Shown: positions 7,946 through 17,394 of the stretch, piece after piece | Numbering within the stretch: position 1 is the first letter of the stretch | Layout of the letters: each line of letters opens with the position of its first letter | Assembly: GCF_900111995.1 (NCBI RefSeq) | Contig: NZ_FOKF01000031.1 | Span: 1-61,728, forward strand | Direction of reading: 5' to 3' | From: Collimonas sp. OK607 | GTDB lineage: Bacteria; Pseudomonadota; Gammaproteobacteria; Burkholderiales; Burkholderiaceae_D | Length of the DNA stretch: 61,728 nucleotides | Program-made: the position numbers and the translations under genes | Notes under the pieces: model-generated | The model's input: the letters and a program-made list of their open reading frames with translations, nothing else | Databases searched by the model: none | What the model was told of the DNA's origin: nothing

Positions 7946-8845
7946 TCAGACCGCCGGTTCGCCACCCAGCGCAAATACCAGGTCGCCCAGCATCTTGTTG
8001 AGCTCGCCGGTCATCAGCATCATGTCGGAATCGAAACGTTCGTCGTCATTCTTGCTGCTGGTGTCGTTGCCTTCCTTCAGCACGTCTAGCGGGGCGATAC
8101 GCTTGATTGCCAGCGATTCGGTCAGCACGAAGGAAATGTGGTCGGCCCAGGTCATTGCCAGCCGCGTGCATTGCTTGCCGGAGGCGATATGACGCCGCAC
8201 GTCGTCGGCTTCGATAGTGTGGCGCACATAGCGCACGGTGGCCTTGCCTTCGCCGGCGGCGCGTAATTCGGTGTCCTGATCCACGGTAAAGCCGTGCGGC
8301 GCTTCGTCCGATGCCAGCCAGTTGGTCATCGAGGTCAGCGGCGAATGGGCAGTGCGCAGACCCGAAACCAGCAATTTGTCGACGGATCCCAGCAACAGTT
8401 TGAGGATTTCTTCTGCCTTGGTCGGACTGGCGGCGTCGATCACCAGCCAGCCGTTGACCGGATCGATCCAGACCCAGGTATTGCGCTGGATACTGAACGC
8501 GCGCGGCAGCAGTTCGTCAGTAACTTGTTCCTTGAGATCTTTCAATTGCTTGCGGCCGGGCGCATAGCCTTGTTGCTCTTCAATTTCCGCGGCACGCGCC
8601 TTGGTCACCTGATTGACGACCGTGGCCGGCAATAATTTCTTTTCCGTACCCAGCAAAATCATCATCTGGCGATTTACGGTATGCACCAGCATGCCGTTGT
8701 CGCGCGGCGACAGCCAACCCTGGCTTTGCAATTCCAGGCTGCTGCACTTGGCAAATGCCTGCGGCGCCAGGAACGCCTCCAGTTGTTCGGCCGAAATGGC
8801 CCATGGTGCGGGAATACGGTAGATCTGCAGATTTTTAAACCACAT
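7946..8845 (-). CDS. rdgC: Recombination-associated protein RdgC
   Basis: 299 residues from the ATG at 8845, which has GGAAC upstream and gives the usual RdgC N-terminus [10 protein letters not shown]; the open frame extends 27 codons further but without family similarity. Other family marks are [14 protein letters not shown] and the [20 protein letters not shown] segment, and the length matches the roughly 300-residue family. RdgC forms a ring around double-stranded DNA and restrains RecA. It lies next to the rep helicase gene and a small DUF4404 gene on the same strand. Confidence 0.93.
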   Translation of the reverse strand: MWFKNLQIYRIPAPWAISAEQLEAFLAPQAFAKCSSLELQSQGWLSPRDNGMLVHTVNRQMMILLGTEKKLLPATVVNQVTKARAAEIEEQQGYAPGRKQLKDLKEQVTDELLPRAFSIQRNTWVWIDPVNGWLVIDAASPTKAEEILKLLLGSVDKLLVSGLRTAHSPLTSMTNWLASDEAPHGFTVDQDTELRAAGEGKATVRYVRHTIEADDVRRHIASGKQCTRLAMTWADHISFVLTESLAIKRIAPLDVLKEGNDTSSKNDDERFDSDMMLMTGELNKMLGDLVFALGGEPAV

Positions 8846-9062
8846 ATTGTTCCAATAAAAAAATAACGACAATTGCTCTGTTCCCAACCGGCTAAGCAGG
8901 GGGAGTTCAGGGAGCAAAGCAATCAAATGAGATGGCTAAACAAGCAGGGCGGATGAGCGTAGCGCTAATTCTTGCAGCTGTCGCCAGGCTTGCCTGAAAA
9001 GTGTGCAGGACGGGAGGTGCTATCCTCTCCGGCCTGCCAGATGAGCTTCGATCTAGTCTCGA

Positions 9063-9368
9063 TCAAATGCCCATATTGGTCAAGGTATCCGCAATTTCAC
9101 GCAATACAGGTTGCAGATGCGGATGACGTACCGCCAGACGAGCAGAAATGCCTTGGGCGCGTTCTATCAGGGCGGAGCGGATATCGGAGGCGGGTTCTGA
9201 CGCCGTCGACGTTGGCGTCGTTGTTGTGGCCTCCGAAGATTTCAGCAATTCCTGGATGTCGGTATCCAGCGATTGCAGCAAGCCGTTCAACTCGCTGTCC
9301 ACCGTGCCGCTGCTTTCCAGCGTGCTGCGGAGTTTTTCCAGCGATGTCTTGATGTTGTCTATGCTCAT
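9063..9368 (-). CDS. DUF4404 family protein
   Basis: A 101-residue, acidic, helical protein: MSIDNIKTSLEKLRSTLESS at the N-terminus, a Thr/Ser/Ala-rich linker (about 47-60), and a C-terminal helix pair ending in HPHLQPVLREIADTLTNMGI. This is the DUF4404 pattern, a small family of unknown function found in proteobacteria. There is no signal peptide or membrane segment. A GGAG site precedes the ATG. It lies between rdgC and rep on the same strand; a shared transcript is possible. Confidence 0.75.
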   Translation of the reverse strand: MSIDNIKTSLEKLRSTLESSGTVDSELNGLLQSLDTDIQELLKSSEATTTTPTSTASEPASDIRSALIERAQGISARLAVRHPHLQPVLREIADTLTNMGI

Positions 9369-9409
9369 GGTATTACTCCTGGAGTGGTTTTGCTGTAGTG
9401 CTTATCATC

Positions 9410-11473
9410 TCACGCGGCTCTCGGCTTCTGCAACAAAGCCTTCAAATTGGCCAGACGATTTTGCGGAGTGATCTGTTCAGCCTCGGTTGGCATGGCGTCG
9501 CCCTCGTCGAGCCGCATTTCCTTGACGAAGCGTGATATTTCACAAACAACCGATTCGCCGGCGCGCTTGCGCTTCTTGCACCAGCTGACATGCAAACTGC
9601 GCTGGGCGCGCGTGATGCCGACATACATCAGGCGCCGTTCTTCTTCGATCCGGGCAGCGATAGTCTCAGGCGGTGCATCCGGATCGCCCTTATGCGGCAA
9701 GATGCCCTCCTCGACCCCGATCAGGAACACATGCGGATATTCCAGGCCCTTGGAAGCGTGCAAAGTCGACATGCGTACCGCATCCGGTTCCTCGTCGCGA
9801 CCTTCCAGCATCGACATCAGCGCCACCATCTGGGTCAGCTCTAGCAGATTGCGCTCTTCGCCGGCGCCATCCTTGCCGCCGGTGCCTTTTTCCTTCAGCC
9901 AGTTGGTGAAGTCCAGCACGTTCTGCCACTTGCCTTGCGCCGCACGGTCGTCGAAGCTATCGTACAGATAATGTTCGTAATTGATTTCCTTCATCATGTC
10001 GTCCAGCACGGCGGCGGCATTCTCACCGCTGCCGGCAGGGCCGACGCGGCTGGCGCGGGCTTCCAGCTGATTGATGAAATGGCAGAATTCACGCAGCGGA
10101 TAGAGCTGGCGATCGGTCAGCTTGGCTTCGATGCCGCCCTTGAACACCGCTTCGAACAGCGAACATTGCCATTGCCCGGCCACAGTGCCTAACACTTCCA
10201 GCGTAGCCTGGCCGACGCCGCGCTTGGGCGTGGTGATGGCGCGGATGAAGGCCGGATCGTCGTCCTCGTTGGCGATCAGGCGCAGGTAACTGATGATGTC
10301 CTTGATTTCGGCGCGGTCGAAAAAGCTCTGGCCGCCCGACATCGTGTACGGGATGCGTTCGCGCCGCAGGGCTTTTTCAAAGGTCCGCGCCTGATGGTTG
10401 CCGCGGTACAGGATGGCGTAATCGGAAAATTTGGCGCGCCGCTCGAAGCGATGCGCCGACAGCATGATCGCCACCTGCTCCGCTTCCTTTTCGTCGTCCT
10501 CCATGCCCATCACCTTGATCGGATCGCCCAGCCCGTGTTCCGACCACAGTTTTTTGTCGAACAGCTTGGGATTGTTGCCGATCACCGCGTTGGCGGCTTG
10601 CAGGATGCGGGTCGAGGAACGGTAGTTTTGTTCCAGCTTGATTACTTTCAAGTCGGGGAAATCGACCTGCAGGGTTTTGAGGTTTTCGATGGTAGCGCCG
10701 CGCCAGGCGTAGATCGCCTGGTCGTCGTCGCCCACCGCGGTGAACATCGGCTTCTTGCCAAGCCCCGTCACCAGCAGCTTGACTAGTTCGTACTGGCAGG
10801 TGTTGGTATCTTGATATTCATCGACCAGCAGATAGCGCAGCCGTCGTTGCCATTTATCGCGCACCGCTTCATTGCTGCGGAACAGTTCCACCGGCAGGCG
10901 GATCAGATCGTCGAAATCGACCGCCTGATAGGCCGCCAGCGTCGCCACATAGCTGCGGTAAATCCGCGCTGCCTGCGCTTCGTCTTCGGTAACGGCTTGC
11001 TTGATGGCTTGTTCGGGATCGATCAGGCCGTTCTTCCATAGCGACATGGCGGTCTGGATACGGCGGATCAGCTGTTTATCGGTGGTAATCGCCAGGTCTT
11101 GCACAATCGAAAAGCAGTCGTCGCTATCCATGATGGAGAAGCGATCTTTCAAGCCCAGTTCGCGCGCTTCCTGGCGCAGGATCTTGACCCCCAGCGAATG
11201 GAAGGTGCTGACGGTGATGTGCTTGGCTTGTTTCGGGTTTTTCAGGAGCTTGGCGATACGCTCCTGCATTTCGGTGGCAGCCTTGTTGGTAAAGGTGAGC
11301 GCGGCGATATGCTTGGGGTCGTAACCGCAATCCTCGATCAGATGCTGGATTTTCTGCGTAATCACGCGTGTCTTGCCCGAGCCAGCGCCGGCCAGCACCA
11401 GACAGGGGCCGTCGAGGTACTTGACGGCTTCCCGTTGGGGAGTATTGAGACCGAAATTGGGAGTAGACGACAT
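9410..11473 (-). CDS. rep: ATP-dependent DNA helicase Rep (UvrD/Rep, SF1A)
   Basis: 687 residues with the full set of UvrD/Rep motifs: Q-motif LNTPQREAV, Walker A GAGSGKT (29-35), motif Ia ALTFTNKAA, Walker B DEYQDTN, motif III GDDDQAIYAWRGA, motif IV EQNYRSS, motif V STLHASKGLEYPHV and motif VI RRLMYVGITRAQ. Rep rather than UvrD is supported by the length and by segments such as LEQNYRSSTRILQAAN, DYAILYRGNHQARTFEKAL and a C-terminus with LANLKALLQK. Rep is a 3'-5' helicase that clears proteins ahead of the replication fork. Confidence 0.92.
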   Translation of the reverse strand: MSSTPNFGLNTPQREAVKYLDGPCLVLAGAGSGKTRVITQKIQHLIEDCGYDPKHIAALTFTNKAATEMQERIAKLLKNPKQAKHITVSTFHSLGVKILRQEARELGLKDRFSIMDSDDCFSIVQDLAITTDKQLIRRIQTAMSLWKNGLIDPEQAIKQAVTEDEAQAARIYRSYVATLAAYQAVDFDDLIRLPVELFRSNEAVRDKWQRRLRYLLVDEYQDTNTCQYELVKLLVTGLGKKPMFTAVGDDDQAIYAWRGATIENLKTLQVDFPDLKVIKLEQNYRSSTRILQAANAVIGNNPKLFDKKLWSEHGLGDPIKVMGMEDDEKEAEQVAIMLSAHRFERRAKFSDYAILYRGNHQARTFEKALRRERIPYTMSGGQSFFDRAEIKDIISYLRLIANEDDDPAFIRAITTPKRGVGQATLEVLGTVAGQWQCSLFEAVFKGGIEAKLTDRQLYPLREFCHFINQLEARASRVGPAGSGENAAAVLDDMMKEINYEHYLYDSFDDRAAQGKWQNVLDFTNWLKEKGTGGKDGAGEERNLLELTQMVALMSMLEGRDEEPDAVRMSTLHASKGLEYPHVFLIGVEEGILPHKGDPDAPPETIAARIEEERRLMYVGITRAQRSLHVSWCKKRKRAGESVVCEISRFVKEMRLDEGDAMPTEAEQITPQNRLANLKALLQKPRAA

Positions 11474-11631
11474 AAGTTACAGCGCAGCGACTGACCTGAA
11501 GGAGCAAAGCGCTGTATTTTAACAGTGCGCGAGGGGCGGGTACGGTTGCTGGCGTGTTGTATCAGCGAGTTGCAGCAGCTTTAGTGCTGAATATGGGACA
11601 ATCCGTTATCAACTATCTTGCCGGACATGCC

Positions 11632-12111
11632 ATGAAATTCAGTCATCTGATCGAAATCAACGATCCCCTTAACCCGCTGATCGACTCTTTGACCCGCGAA
11701 CAGCTATGGCGAGGGCTCGTGATGCGGGCTGAACAGCCGAAGTTGTTTGTTGAACATCTGGACGATTGCAGCCTGTCCGACAAATCGGTGCAGTCGGTGA
11801 CGCGTGAATTGCGGTATGGCAAAGTAATCGTCAAGGACGTGGTCAGTTACCTGCCGCAGTTGCAGGTGCGCTATCAGGTGCCCAAACAGCAAGATATCGG
11901 CGGCTCCAGCCTGATCATGACGATTGAAGAACCCGGACCGGACATGTTGTTCGTACGGTTTGAGTATGAAGACGAGGCGGTTGAGCGGCAACCGGCGGCG
12001 CAAGCCGAACAGGAATTTTATGACGAATTCCGGCGCTCGGCTTATGAAGAAGCTGACATCGACACCATTCGAGTGATCCGCGAACTGGCTGCAGAGGGCC
12101 GGCTAGGGTAA
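11632..12111 (+). CDS. DUF1857 (AtaL-like, SRPBCC) family protein
   Basis: 159 residues from the ATG at 11632. The N-terminus KFSHLIEINDPLNPLIDSLT and the LTREQLWRGLVMRAEQP segment are typical of DUF1857/AtaL-like proteins, which have a START-type hydrophobic-pocket fold. A ligand-binding or polyketide/lipid-handling role is suggested by the fold, but no reaction is known. The acidic C-terminal half has EADIDTIRVIRELAAEGRLG. The open frame upstream to 11554 lacks similarity and was left out. It is divergent from rep. Confidence 0.78.
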   Translation: MKFSHLIEINDPLNPLIDSLTREQLWRGLVMRAEQPKLFVEHLDDCSLSDKSVQSVTRELRYGKVIVKDVVSYLPQLQVRYQVPKQQDIGGSSLIMTIEEPGPDMLFVRFEYEDEAVERQPAAQAEQEFYDEFRRSAYEEADIDTIRVIRELAAEGRLG

Positions 12112-12135
12112 CAATTGCAGGTTTGAGTAAACGCT

Positions 12136-12762
12136 TCAGCGGAAATTGTTTTCCACTGCAAACTTGATCAGTTCCGCCTGCCCCTCGATCTCCAGCTTGC
12201 GCTTGATATTCAGCCGGTGGGTTTCAACGGTGCGCACGCTTAAATCCAGCTCGCGCGCGATCTGCTTGTTCGATTCGCCATTGGAGATATGTTGCAATAC
12301 CTGGCGTTCGCGCGCGGTCAGTAATTGCCCCGGCGTCATCGGCCGCGCCAGTTTTTGCGCCAGCGCGGCGCTGTAGTACATGCCGCCGGAAATCACGGTT
12401 TCTATCGCATGCACGATGTCCTTGCCGGGCGCATCCTTCAATACATAGCCGCGGGCGCCAGCCTGCACCGACTGCATCAGGTATTCGGTCTTGTCGTGCA
12501 TGCTCAGGATCAGCACCGCGATTTCCGGGAAGTCGACGTGAAAGCGCGCGGTCAGGTCGATGCCGTTGATGCTGCCGCGCAGATTGATATCCATCAGGAT
12601 CAGGTCGATCGGCTGCTGTTCCGCGCGTTGCAAAGCTTCTTCGGCGCTGCCGGCTTCGGCCACGATGGCGAACGTCGGTACGGCTTCAAGCCGCGCCCGC
12701 AAGCCGTCGCGCACCAATGGGTGATCGTCGACCAGCATGATTTTTGTGACTGTTTCAGACAT
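12136..12762 (-). CDS. NarL/FixJ-type response regulator
   Basis: 208 residues: receiver domain (about 7-122) with acidic pocket D12-D13 and phosphoacceptor D58 in LILMDINLRG, then a LuxR-type helix-turn-helix (about 145-205) with LTARERQVLQHISNGESNKQ and SVRTVETHRLNIKRKL. The start is the ATG at 12762; it overlaps the stop of the kinase gene by eight bases (ATGTCTGA), so the two are translationally coupled. The likely target is the divergent cstA promoter, inferred from position. Confidence 0.93.
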   Translation of the reverse strand: MSETVTKIMLVDDHPLVRDGLRARLEAVPTFAIVAEAGSAEEALQRAEQQPIDLILMDINLRGSINGIDLTARFHVDFPEIAVLILSMHDKTEYLMQSVQAGARGYVLKDAPGKDIVHAIETVISGGMYYSAALAQKLARPMTPGQLLTARERQVLQHISNGESNKQIARELDLSVRTVETHRLNIKRKLEIEGQAELIKFAVENNFR

Positions 12763-14125
12763 AGGAATAGTGTGGGTGCGGAATGGTTGCGAGCACCGTG
12801 GTGCCTGCTGCTGAAGAACTGACCTTGAGGGTACCGCCAACCGCTTCCAGCCGCTCAACCATATTGCGCAGGCCGATGCCGCGTTTCGGATTGCCGTCGA
12901 TCTGATCGACATCGAAACCGACGCCGTTATCTTGCACGGTCAGGGTAATCGCTTGCGCATCGCCTTGCAACAGCACATTGATCTGCGTTGCCTGGGAATG
13001 GCGGGAGATGTTGGTCAAGGCTTCCTGGGCGATGCGGAACAACACCGTATTGGCGACCGCAGGCATGCCGTCGGTACTGCCGGTGTGCTTGAACGTGATC
13101 GGAATGCCGGCATGTTCCAGCCATTCATGTGTCAGATGATCAAGTGCCGCCGCTAACCCGAGATCATCCAGGATCGCCGGCCGCAGATCGTGCGAGATGC
13201 GGCGCACCTCACCTAATACGTCATTGAGCTGGCCGGCAGTGCGTTCGAAAGTCGCGCGGGCGGCGGCGATCTGTTGCGGCCCGCTGTCGAGCCTGGCGAT
13301 GGCGGCTTCGATCTGCAATTTGATCGATACCAGCCACTGGCTGATGCCGTCGTGCAGGTCGCGCGAGAGCCTGGCCCGCTCCTCCTCCTGCGAGCGCACC
13401 ACGCGTTGCGCCAGGACTTTAAGTTTGGCGTCAGCCACCCGATGTTCGCTGATGTTCAATACCAGTCCCGATACACCTACCGCCAGCGCGCTGAGGATTG
13501 CGATGGCGGTAATCCACCACATGGTGTTGCGGATATTGCCGGATACCTGGGCGTCGATCTGGTTCAGTGCTTCGTCGACGTCATCGAGATAGATGCCGGT
13601 GCCCAGCATCCAGCCCCAGTTGGGCAGCGCCACCACATAACCGAGTTTGGGCGCGACATGGTGGCTGGACGGTTTTTCCCACAGGTAGCGCTCAAAGCCA
13701 CCGCCGCTTTTGGCGCGTTCTATCAGATGCTGGATAGTCAGGCTGCCGTTGGCGTCTTTCATATCCCACAGATCTTGTCCGACCAGTTCCGGCTGGCGCG
13801 GATGCATCAGGCTCTTGCCTTGCATGTCGTAGATAAAGAAGTAACCGTCGTCGCCATAAGATAACTTGGCCAGGATTGCCTTTGCCTCGTCCAGCGTGGC
13901 CGGATCGTTACGGCCGGAATCGTACAGATGGGCGATCGAACGCGTGGCCAGCGCCACGTAGTGCTTCAGCTCGGCTTCCTTGCTGGCCAGATAGGCCGCC
14001 TGGATTGTTGCGCGTTGCTGCTGGCCAAGCGAAATCGCCTGGTGGCGCACCGCCAGGGCGATCGCGCATAGCGCCAGGATCAGGGGAACGATGGCCAGGA
14101 AGATGATTTTTTGCCGTAATTTCAT
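12755..14125 (-). CDS. Cache-domain sensor histidine kinase (HisKA_3)
   Basis: 456 residues. TM1 (about 7-27), a periplasmic single-Cache domain (about 30-195) with the family segments YGDDGYFFIYDMQGKSLMHP and GWMLGTGIYLDDVD, TM2 (about 200-222), a HisKA_3 dimerisation domain with phospho-acceptor H258 in SRDLHDG, and an HATPase_c domain (QEALTNISRHSQ, VQDNGVGFD, GIGLRNM). sCache_2 domains commonly bind small carboxylates such as pyruvate or acetate. Together with divergent cstA this suggests a pyruvate- or carbon-starvation-type sensor comparable in role to BtsS, which is inference. Confidence 0.92.
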   Translation of the reverse strand: MKLRQKIIFLAIVPLILALCAIALAVRHQAISLGQQQRATIQAAYLASKEAELKHYVALATRSIAHLYDSGRNDPATLDEAKAILAKLSYGDDGYFFIYDMQGKSLMHPRQPELVGQDLWDMKDANGSLTIQHLIERAKSGGGFERYLWEKPSSHHVAPKLGYVVALPNWGWMLGTGIYLDDVDEALNQIDAQVSGNIRNTMWWITAIAILSALAVGVSGLVLNISEHRVADAKLKVLAQRVVRSQEEERARLSRDLHDGISQWLVSIKLQIEAAIARLDSGPQQIAAARATFERTAGQLNDVLGEVRRISHDLRPAILDDLGLAAALDHLTHEWLEHAGIPITFKHTGSTDGMPAVANTVLFRIAQEALTNISRHSQATQINVLLQGDAQAITLTVQDNGVGFDVDQIDGNPKRGIGLRNMVERLEAVGGTLKVSSSAAGTTVLATIPHPHYSYV

Positions 14126-14198
14126 GGCGTTACTTTACTCGGAATCGCGAGGGATTCACAAAAAACGTCTAGTAAGCCGACGCGAATTTCCACTTCGA

Positions 14199-14229
14199 CT
14201 ACGTAGTGCTACGTAAGCACATTGCGTAG
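14199..14229. promoter_or_regulatory. Nested inverted repeat in the kinase/cstA divergent region
   Basis: GTGCT-ACGTA-AGCAC (14206-14220) is flanked by CTACG on the left and CGTAG on the right, giving nested symmetry 128 bases before the cstA start. It is a candidate operator for the LuxR-type response regulator encoded alongside. The assignment rests only on symmetry and position. Confidence 0.4.
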
Positions 14230-14356
14230 TTCCTCGCTTGTCCACAAATCGCATATGCCAAATACTTTGGCCGCGGCCTCGATGCTGCGGCGGCGCACTC
14301 TGCCGCCTGATAAAAACAATATTCCACAACATCCAATCCCGCCTGGGAGGAGAACA

Positions 14357-16429
14357 ATGAATCGTCTATTTTCAAAAATGGGCTGGCTTGCGCTGGCCCT
14401 GCTTGGTGCATTCGCGTTTGGCTATATCGGCCTGCAACGTGGCGAATCCATCAGTGCTATCTGGATCGTGATTGCCGCTGTCTGCGTCTATCTGATCGCC
14501 TACCGTTTCTACAGCCTCTACATTTCCGACAAAGTACTGGGTCTCGACGCCACGCGCATGACGCCTGCCTATAAGTACAACGACGGGCTGGACTATGTTC
14601 CGACCAACAAGAATGTCTTGTTCGGCCATCACTTTGCCGCAATTGCCGGCGCTGGTCCGTTGGTCGGCCCGGTGCTGGCCGCGCAGATGGGTTATCTGCC
14701 GGGCATGTTGTGGATCTTGGCCGGTGTGGTGTTTGCCGGCGCGGTGCAGGACTTGATGGTGTTGTTTATCTCAACCCGCCGCGACGGTCGCTCGCTGGGC
14801 GATCTGATCAAGTCCGAGTTGGGCACGGTACCGGGCGTGATCGCTTTGTTCGGCACTTTCATGATCATGGTGATCATCCTGGCGGTGCTGGCGTTGATCG
14901 TCGTTAAAGCGCTGGCAGAATCGCCGTGGGGTACTTTCACGGTCGCGGTGACTATCCCGATCGCCTTGTTCATGGGCGTGTATACCCGCTATCTTCGGCC
15001 GGGACGTATCGGCGAAATTTCGCTGATAGGCTTTGTGTTGTTGATGTTGGCGATTGTCGGCGGCCAGTATGTGCAGGAACATCCGGTATTGGGCGCCATG
15101 TTCACCTTCACCGGTAAGGAACTGACCTGGATGCTGATCGGTTACGGTTTCATCGCTTCGGTGCTGCCGGTCTGGCTGTTGCTGGCGCCGCGTGATTATT
15201 TGTCGACTTTCCTCAAGATCGGCACCATCGTCGGCCTGGCGCTGGGTATCGTGTTCGTTGCGCCGGAGCTGAAAATGCCGGCCTTCACCCAATTCATGGA
15301 CGGCTCCGGCCCGGTCTGGTCAGGCAGCTTGTTCCCCTTCCTGTTCATTACCATAGCCTGCGGCGCAGTATCCGGTTTCCACGCGCTGATCGCTTCCGGC
15401 ACCACGCCGAAACTGCTGGAAAACGAACGCCATGCGCGCTTCATCGGCTACGGTGCGATGCTGATGGAGTCGTTTGTCGCCATCATGGCGTTGATCGCGG
15501 CATCCTGCATCGAGCCAGGCGTGTATTTTGCGATGAACAGTCCGGCCGCGTTGATCGGCACTACCGTTGAAACGGCAGCGCAAGCCGTGTCGCAATGGGG
15601 TTTCCATGTAACGCCGGAAATGCTGGCACAGGTGGCTAAAGACGTCGGCGAGCACAGCATCATTTCCCGCGCCGGCGGGGCACCGACGCTGGCGGTCGGC
15701 ATGGCGCACATCTTGTCGAGCATCGGCGGCGGAAAAGTGATGATGGCGTTCTGGTATCACTTTGCGATTCTGTTCGAAGCGCTGTTCATCCTGACCGCAG
15801 TCGATGCGGGCACGCGCGCCGGTCGTTTCATGCTGCAGGATCTGCTCGGTACTTTCGTGCCATCCATGCGCAAGATCGATTCGCTGCCGGCCAGCCTGAT
15901 TGCGACCGCTTTGTGCGTCGCCGGCTGGGGTTATTTCCTGTACCAAGGCGTAGTCGATCCGCTGGGCGGCATCAATACCTTGTGGCCTTTGTTCGGCATT
16001 TCCAACCAGATGCTGGCGGGGATCGCCTTGATTCTGGCGACCTGCGTATTGTTCAAGATGAAGCGCGACCGCTTTGCCTGGGTCACCATCGTGCCGACCG
16101 TCTGGATTCTGATTTGCACCTTGACCGCAGGCTGGCAAAAAATATTCGACGCCAATCCACGCGTCGGCTTCCTGACCCACGCCGCCAAGTATCAGGCTGC
16201 GCTGGCAGAAGGAAAATTGCTGGCGCCGGCGAAATCGATCGCGCAAATGCAGCAGGTGATCTTCAACGATTACCTGGATGCAGGCCTGGCCGCTTTCTTC
16301 ATCCTGGTGCTGGTGAGCATTCTCGGTTTCGGCATCAAGACCGTGCTGGCTGCGCGCGCGAGCCATCGCCCGAGCACCAGCGAAACTCCGTTTGAATCAT
16401 TACCGGCGAGCGCTCTGCCGTCCGCCTGA
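14357..16429 (+). CDS. cstA: Carbon starvation protein CstA family transporter
   Basis: 690 residues, with many transmembrane helices and family motifs: RYSLYISDKVLGLDATRMTP-like region near residue 55-75 (here FYSLYISDKVLG), FGHHFAAIAGAGPLVGPVLA, RRDGRSLGDLIK, and ACGAVSGFHALIASGTTPKL. CstA proteins import peptides or pyruvate; E. coli BtsT and CstA are characterised members. The ATG at 14357 follows GGGAGGAG; 45 upstream in-frame codons have no similarity. The small ybdD-type gene follows after ten bases, the usual partner. Divergent from a Cache-domain two-component system, which probably controls it. Confidence 0.93.
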   Translation: MNRLFSKMGWLALALLGAFAFGYIGLQRGESISAIWIVIAAVCVYLIAYRFYSLYISDKVLGLDATRMTPAYKYNDGLDYVPTNKNVLFGHHFAAIAGAGPLVGPVLAAQMGYLPGMLWILAGVVFAGAVQDLMVLFISTRRDGRSLGDLIKSELGTVPGVIALFGTFMIMVIILAVLALIVVKALAESPWGTFTVAVTIPIALFMGVYTRYLRPGRIGEISLIGFVLLMLAIVGGQYVQEHPVLGAMFTFTGKELTWMLIGYGFIASVLPVWLLLAPRDYLSTFLKIGTIVGLALGIVFVAPELKMPAFTQFMDGSGPVWSGSLFPFLFITIACGAVSGFHALIASGTTPKLLENERHARFIGYGAMLMESFVAIMALIAASCIEPGVYFAMNSPAALIGTTVETAAQAVSQWGFHVTPEMLAQVAKDVGEHSIISRAGGAPTLAVGMAHILSSIGGGKVMMAFWYHFAILFEALFILTAVDAGTRAGRFMLQDLLGTFVPSMRKIDSLPASLIATALCVAGWGYFLYQGVVDPLGGINTLWPLFGISNQMLAGIALILATCVLFKMKRDRFAWVTIVPTVWILICTLTAGWQKIFDANPRVGFLTHAAKYQAALAEGKLLAPAKSIAQMQQVIFNDYLDAGLAAFFILVLVSILGFGIKTVLAARASHRPSTSETPFESLPASALPSA

Positions 16430-16439
16430 AAGGTTGGTC

Positions 16440-16640
16440 ATGCTGGAAGAATTATCGAAAGCCGGGCGCTATCTCGGGCAAACCATGCGGCTGATGGTGG
16501 GTTTGCCTGAGTACGGCACTTACGTCACGCATATGGAAAACACCCATCCTGGCGAACCGATGATGAGCTACGAAGAGTTTTTCAAGGAACGCCAGGAAGC
16601 GCGCTATGGCGGCAATGGCCGGGTTGGCCGCTGCTGCTAG
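16440..16640 (+). CDS. YbdD/YjiX family (DUF466) protein
   Basis: 66 residues from the ATG at 16440. It carries the family signature YGTYVTHMENTHPGEPMMSY followed by EEFFKERQEARYGG and a cysteine-bearing tail (RCC). These small proteins are encoded directly after cstA/btsT in many bacteria and are thought to assist the transporter. The role here is inferred from this conserved pairing. A GGTTGG stretch precedes the start; the stop is followed by a strong terminator. Confidence 0.9.
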   Translation: MLEELSKAGRYLGQTMRLMVGLPEYGTYVTHMENTHPGEPMMSYEEFFKERQEARYGGNGRVGRCC

Positions 16641-16677
16641 CTGCTTAAAAATTAGGCGTCCTGTGGGGGATGTTTGT

Positions 16678-16707
16678 GCCGACCGGTTCGCCGGTCGGCA
16701 TTTTTTT
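16678..16707 (+). terminator. Intrinsic terminator after cstA-ybdD
   Basis: Arms GCCGACCGG and CCGGTCGGC around a TTCG tetraloop, followed by ATTTTTTT. Very stable. It closes the cstA operon 38 bases after the last stop codon and just before the convergent gene at 16718. Confidence 0.92.
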
Positions 16708-16717
16708 CGCCCTGTTT

Positions 16718-17257
16718 TCAGCCGTTCAATTGACCGTTACAAGCGCCTGGCGCTTGTTGTCCTTGTTGTGCATTGTGATACAGGCTGACGACACGCGGCA
16801 GGCGGCCGATGAACATGCCGTTAAAGATGCCATAAAGTGCGCAGACAACGGCTGTAAATGCGGCATCGTGCGCTAACGCCGGATGCATCGCCAGCGTCAC
16901 CCCGACCGTATATTTGGTCAGGAAAATCCCCATCATCAGCATCAATGGCAGCCAGCTACCGCGCTGGAACACCACCCCGCGTTCCGGATAAGCAGTTACG
17001 CGATCCTTCCTGAACAGGCGCCAGTTCAAGCTCGCCGCGACGGTGGCCGCCAGCAGCCAGCACAGCATAGGCAGCGGCGTGACGCCGAACACAGTGGACA
17101 CGCCCTGCCAGGACAGCGCCAACATTACCAGCGGAATAATGGCCAGCTTTTTCAGCGTCAGTTCGCGATCGATACTGGCCAGGACGCCGCGATAGATCAG
17201 GAAAGCCAGTAGAGCCCAAACCCAAAGCGGTGTGTGTGAAATGATCTGTGCAAGCAT
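16718..17257 (-). CDS. Multi-pass inner membrane protein (DUF6622-like)
   Basis: 179 residues with about five hydrophobic segments (about 10-28, 38-58, 62-80, 103-122, 132-152). Recognisable pieces are HTPLWVWALLAFLIYRGVLA at the N-terminus and LMMGIFLTKYTVGVTLAMHP. I associate this pattern with the DUF6622-type membrane proteins of Burkholderiales, with moderate certainty. No catalytic residues are evident and the function is unknown. Last gene of a minus-strand run after the GntR regulator; 137 bases separate them, so a separate promoter is possible. Confidence 0.6.
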   Translation of the reverse strand: MLAQIISHTPLWVWALLAFLIYRGVLASIDRELTLKKLAIIPLVMLALSWQGVSTVFGVTPLPMLCWLLAATVAASLNWRLFRKDRVTAYPERGVVFQRGSWLPLMLMMGIFLTKYTVGVTLAMHPALAHDAAFTAVVCALYGIFNGMFIGRLPRVVSLYHNAQQGQQAPGACNGQLNG

Positions 17258-17394
17258 GTCGTTCTCCGGTTGATTGATCTGCGGCGATTATCTGGTCGCC
17301 GCAGAAGCGGGAGAAGCGCAAAGCGACGAAATGCAGGAATACGTCGTGAATCGACAGCCAGGGAGGATGGCGCACTGCCCCAATTGGCAAAACC

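Noticed and set aside
15320-16366. 348-codon open frame on the minus strand opposite cstA
   Set aside because: Residue make-up is Arg/His/Gln-rich and low in hydrophobics, typical of a shadow frame; cstA fills the other strand completely.
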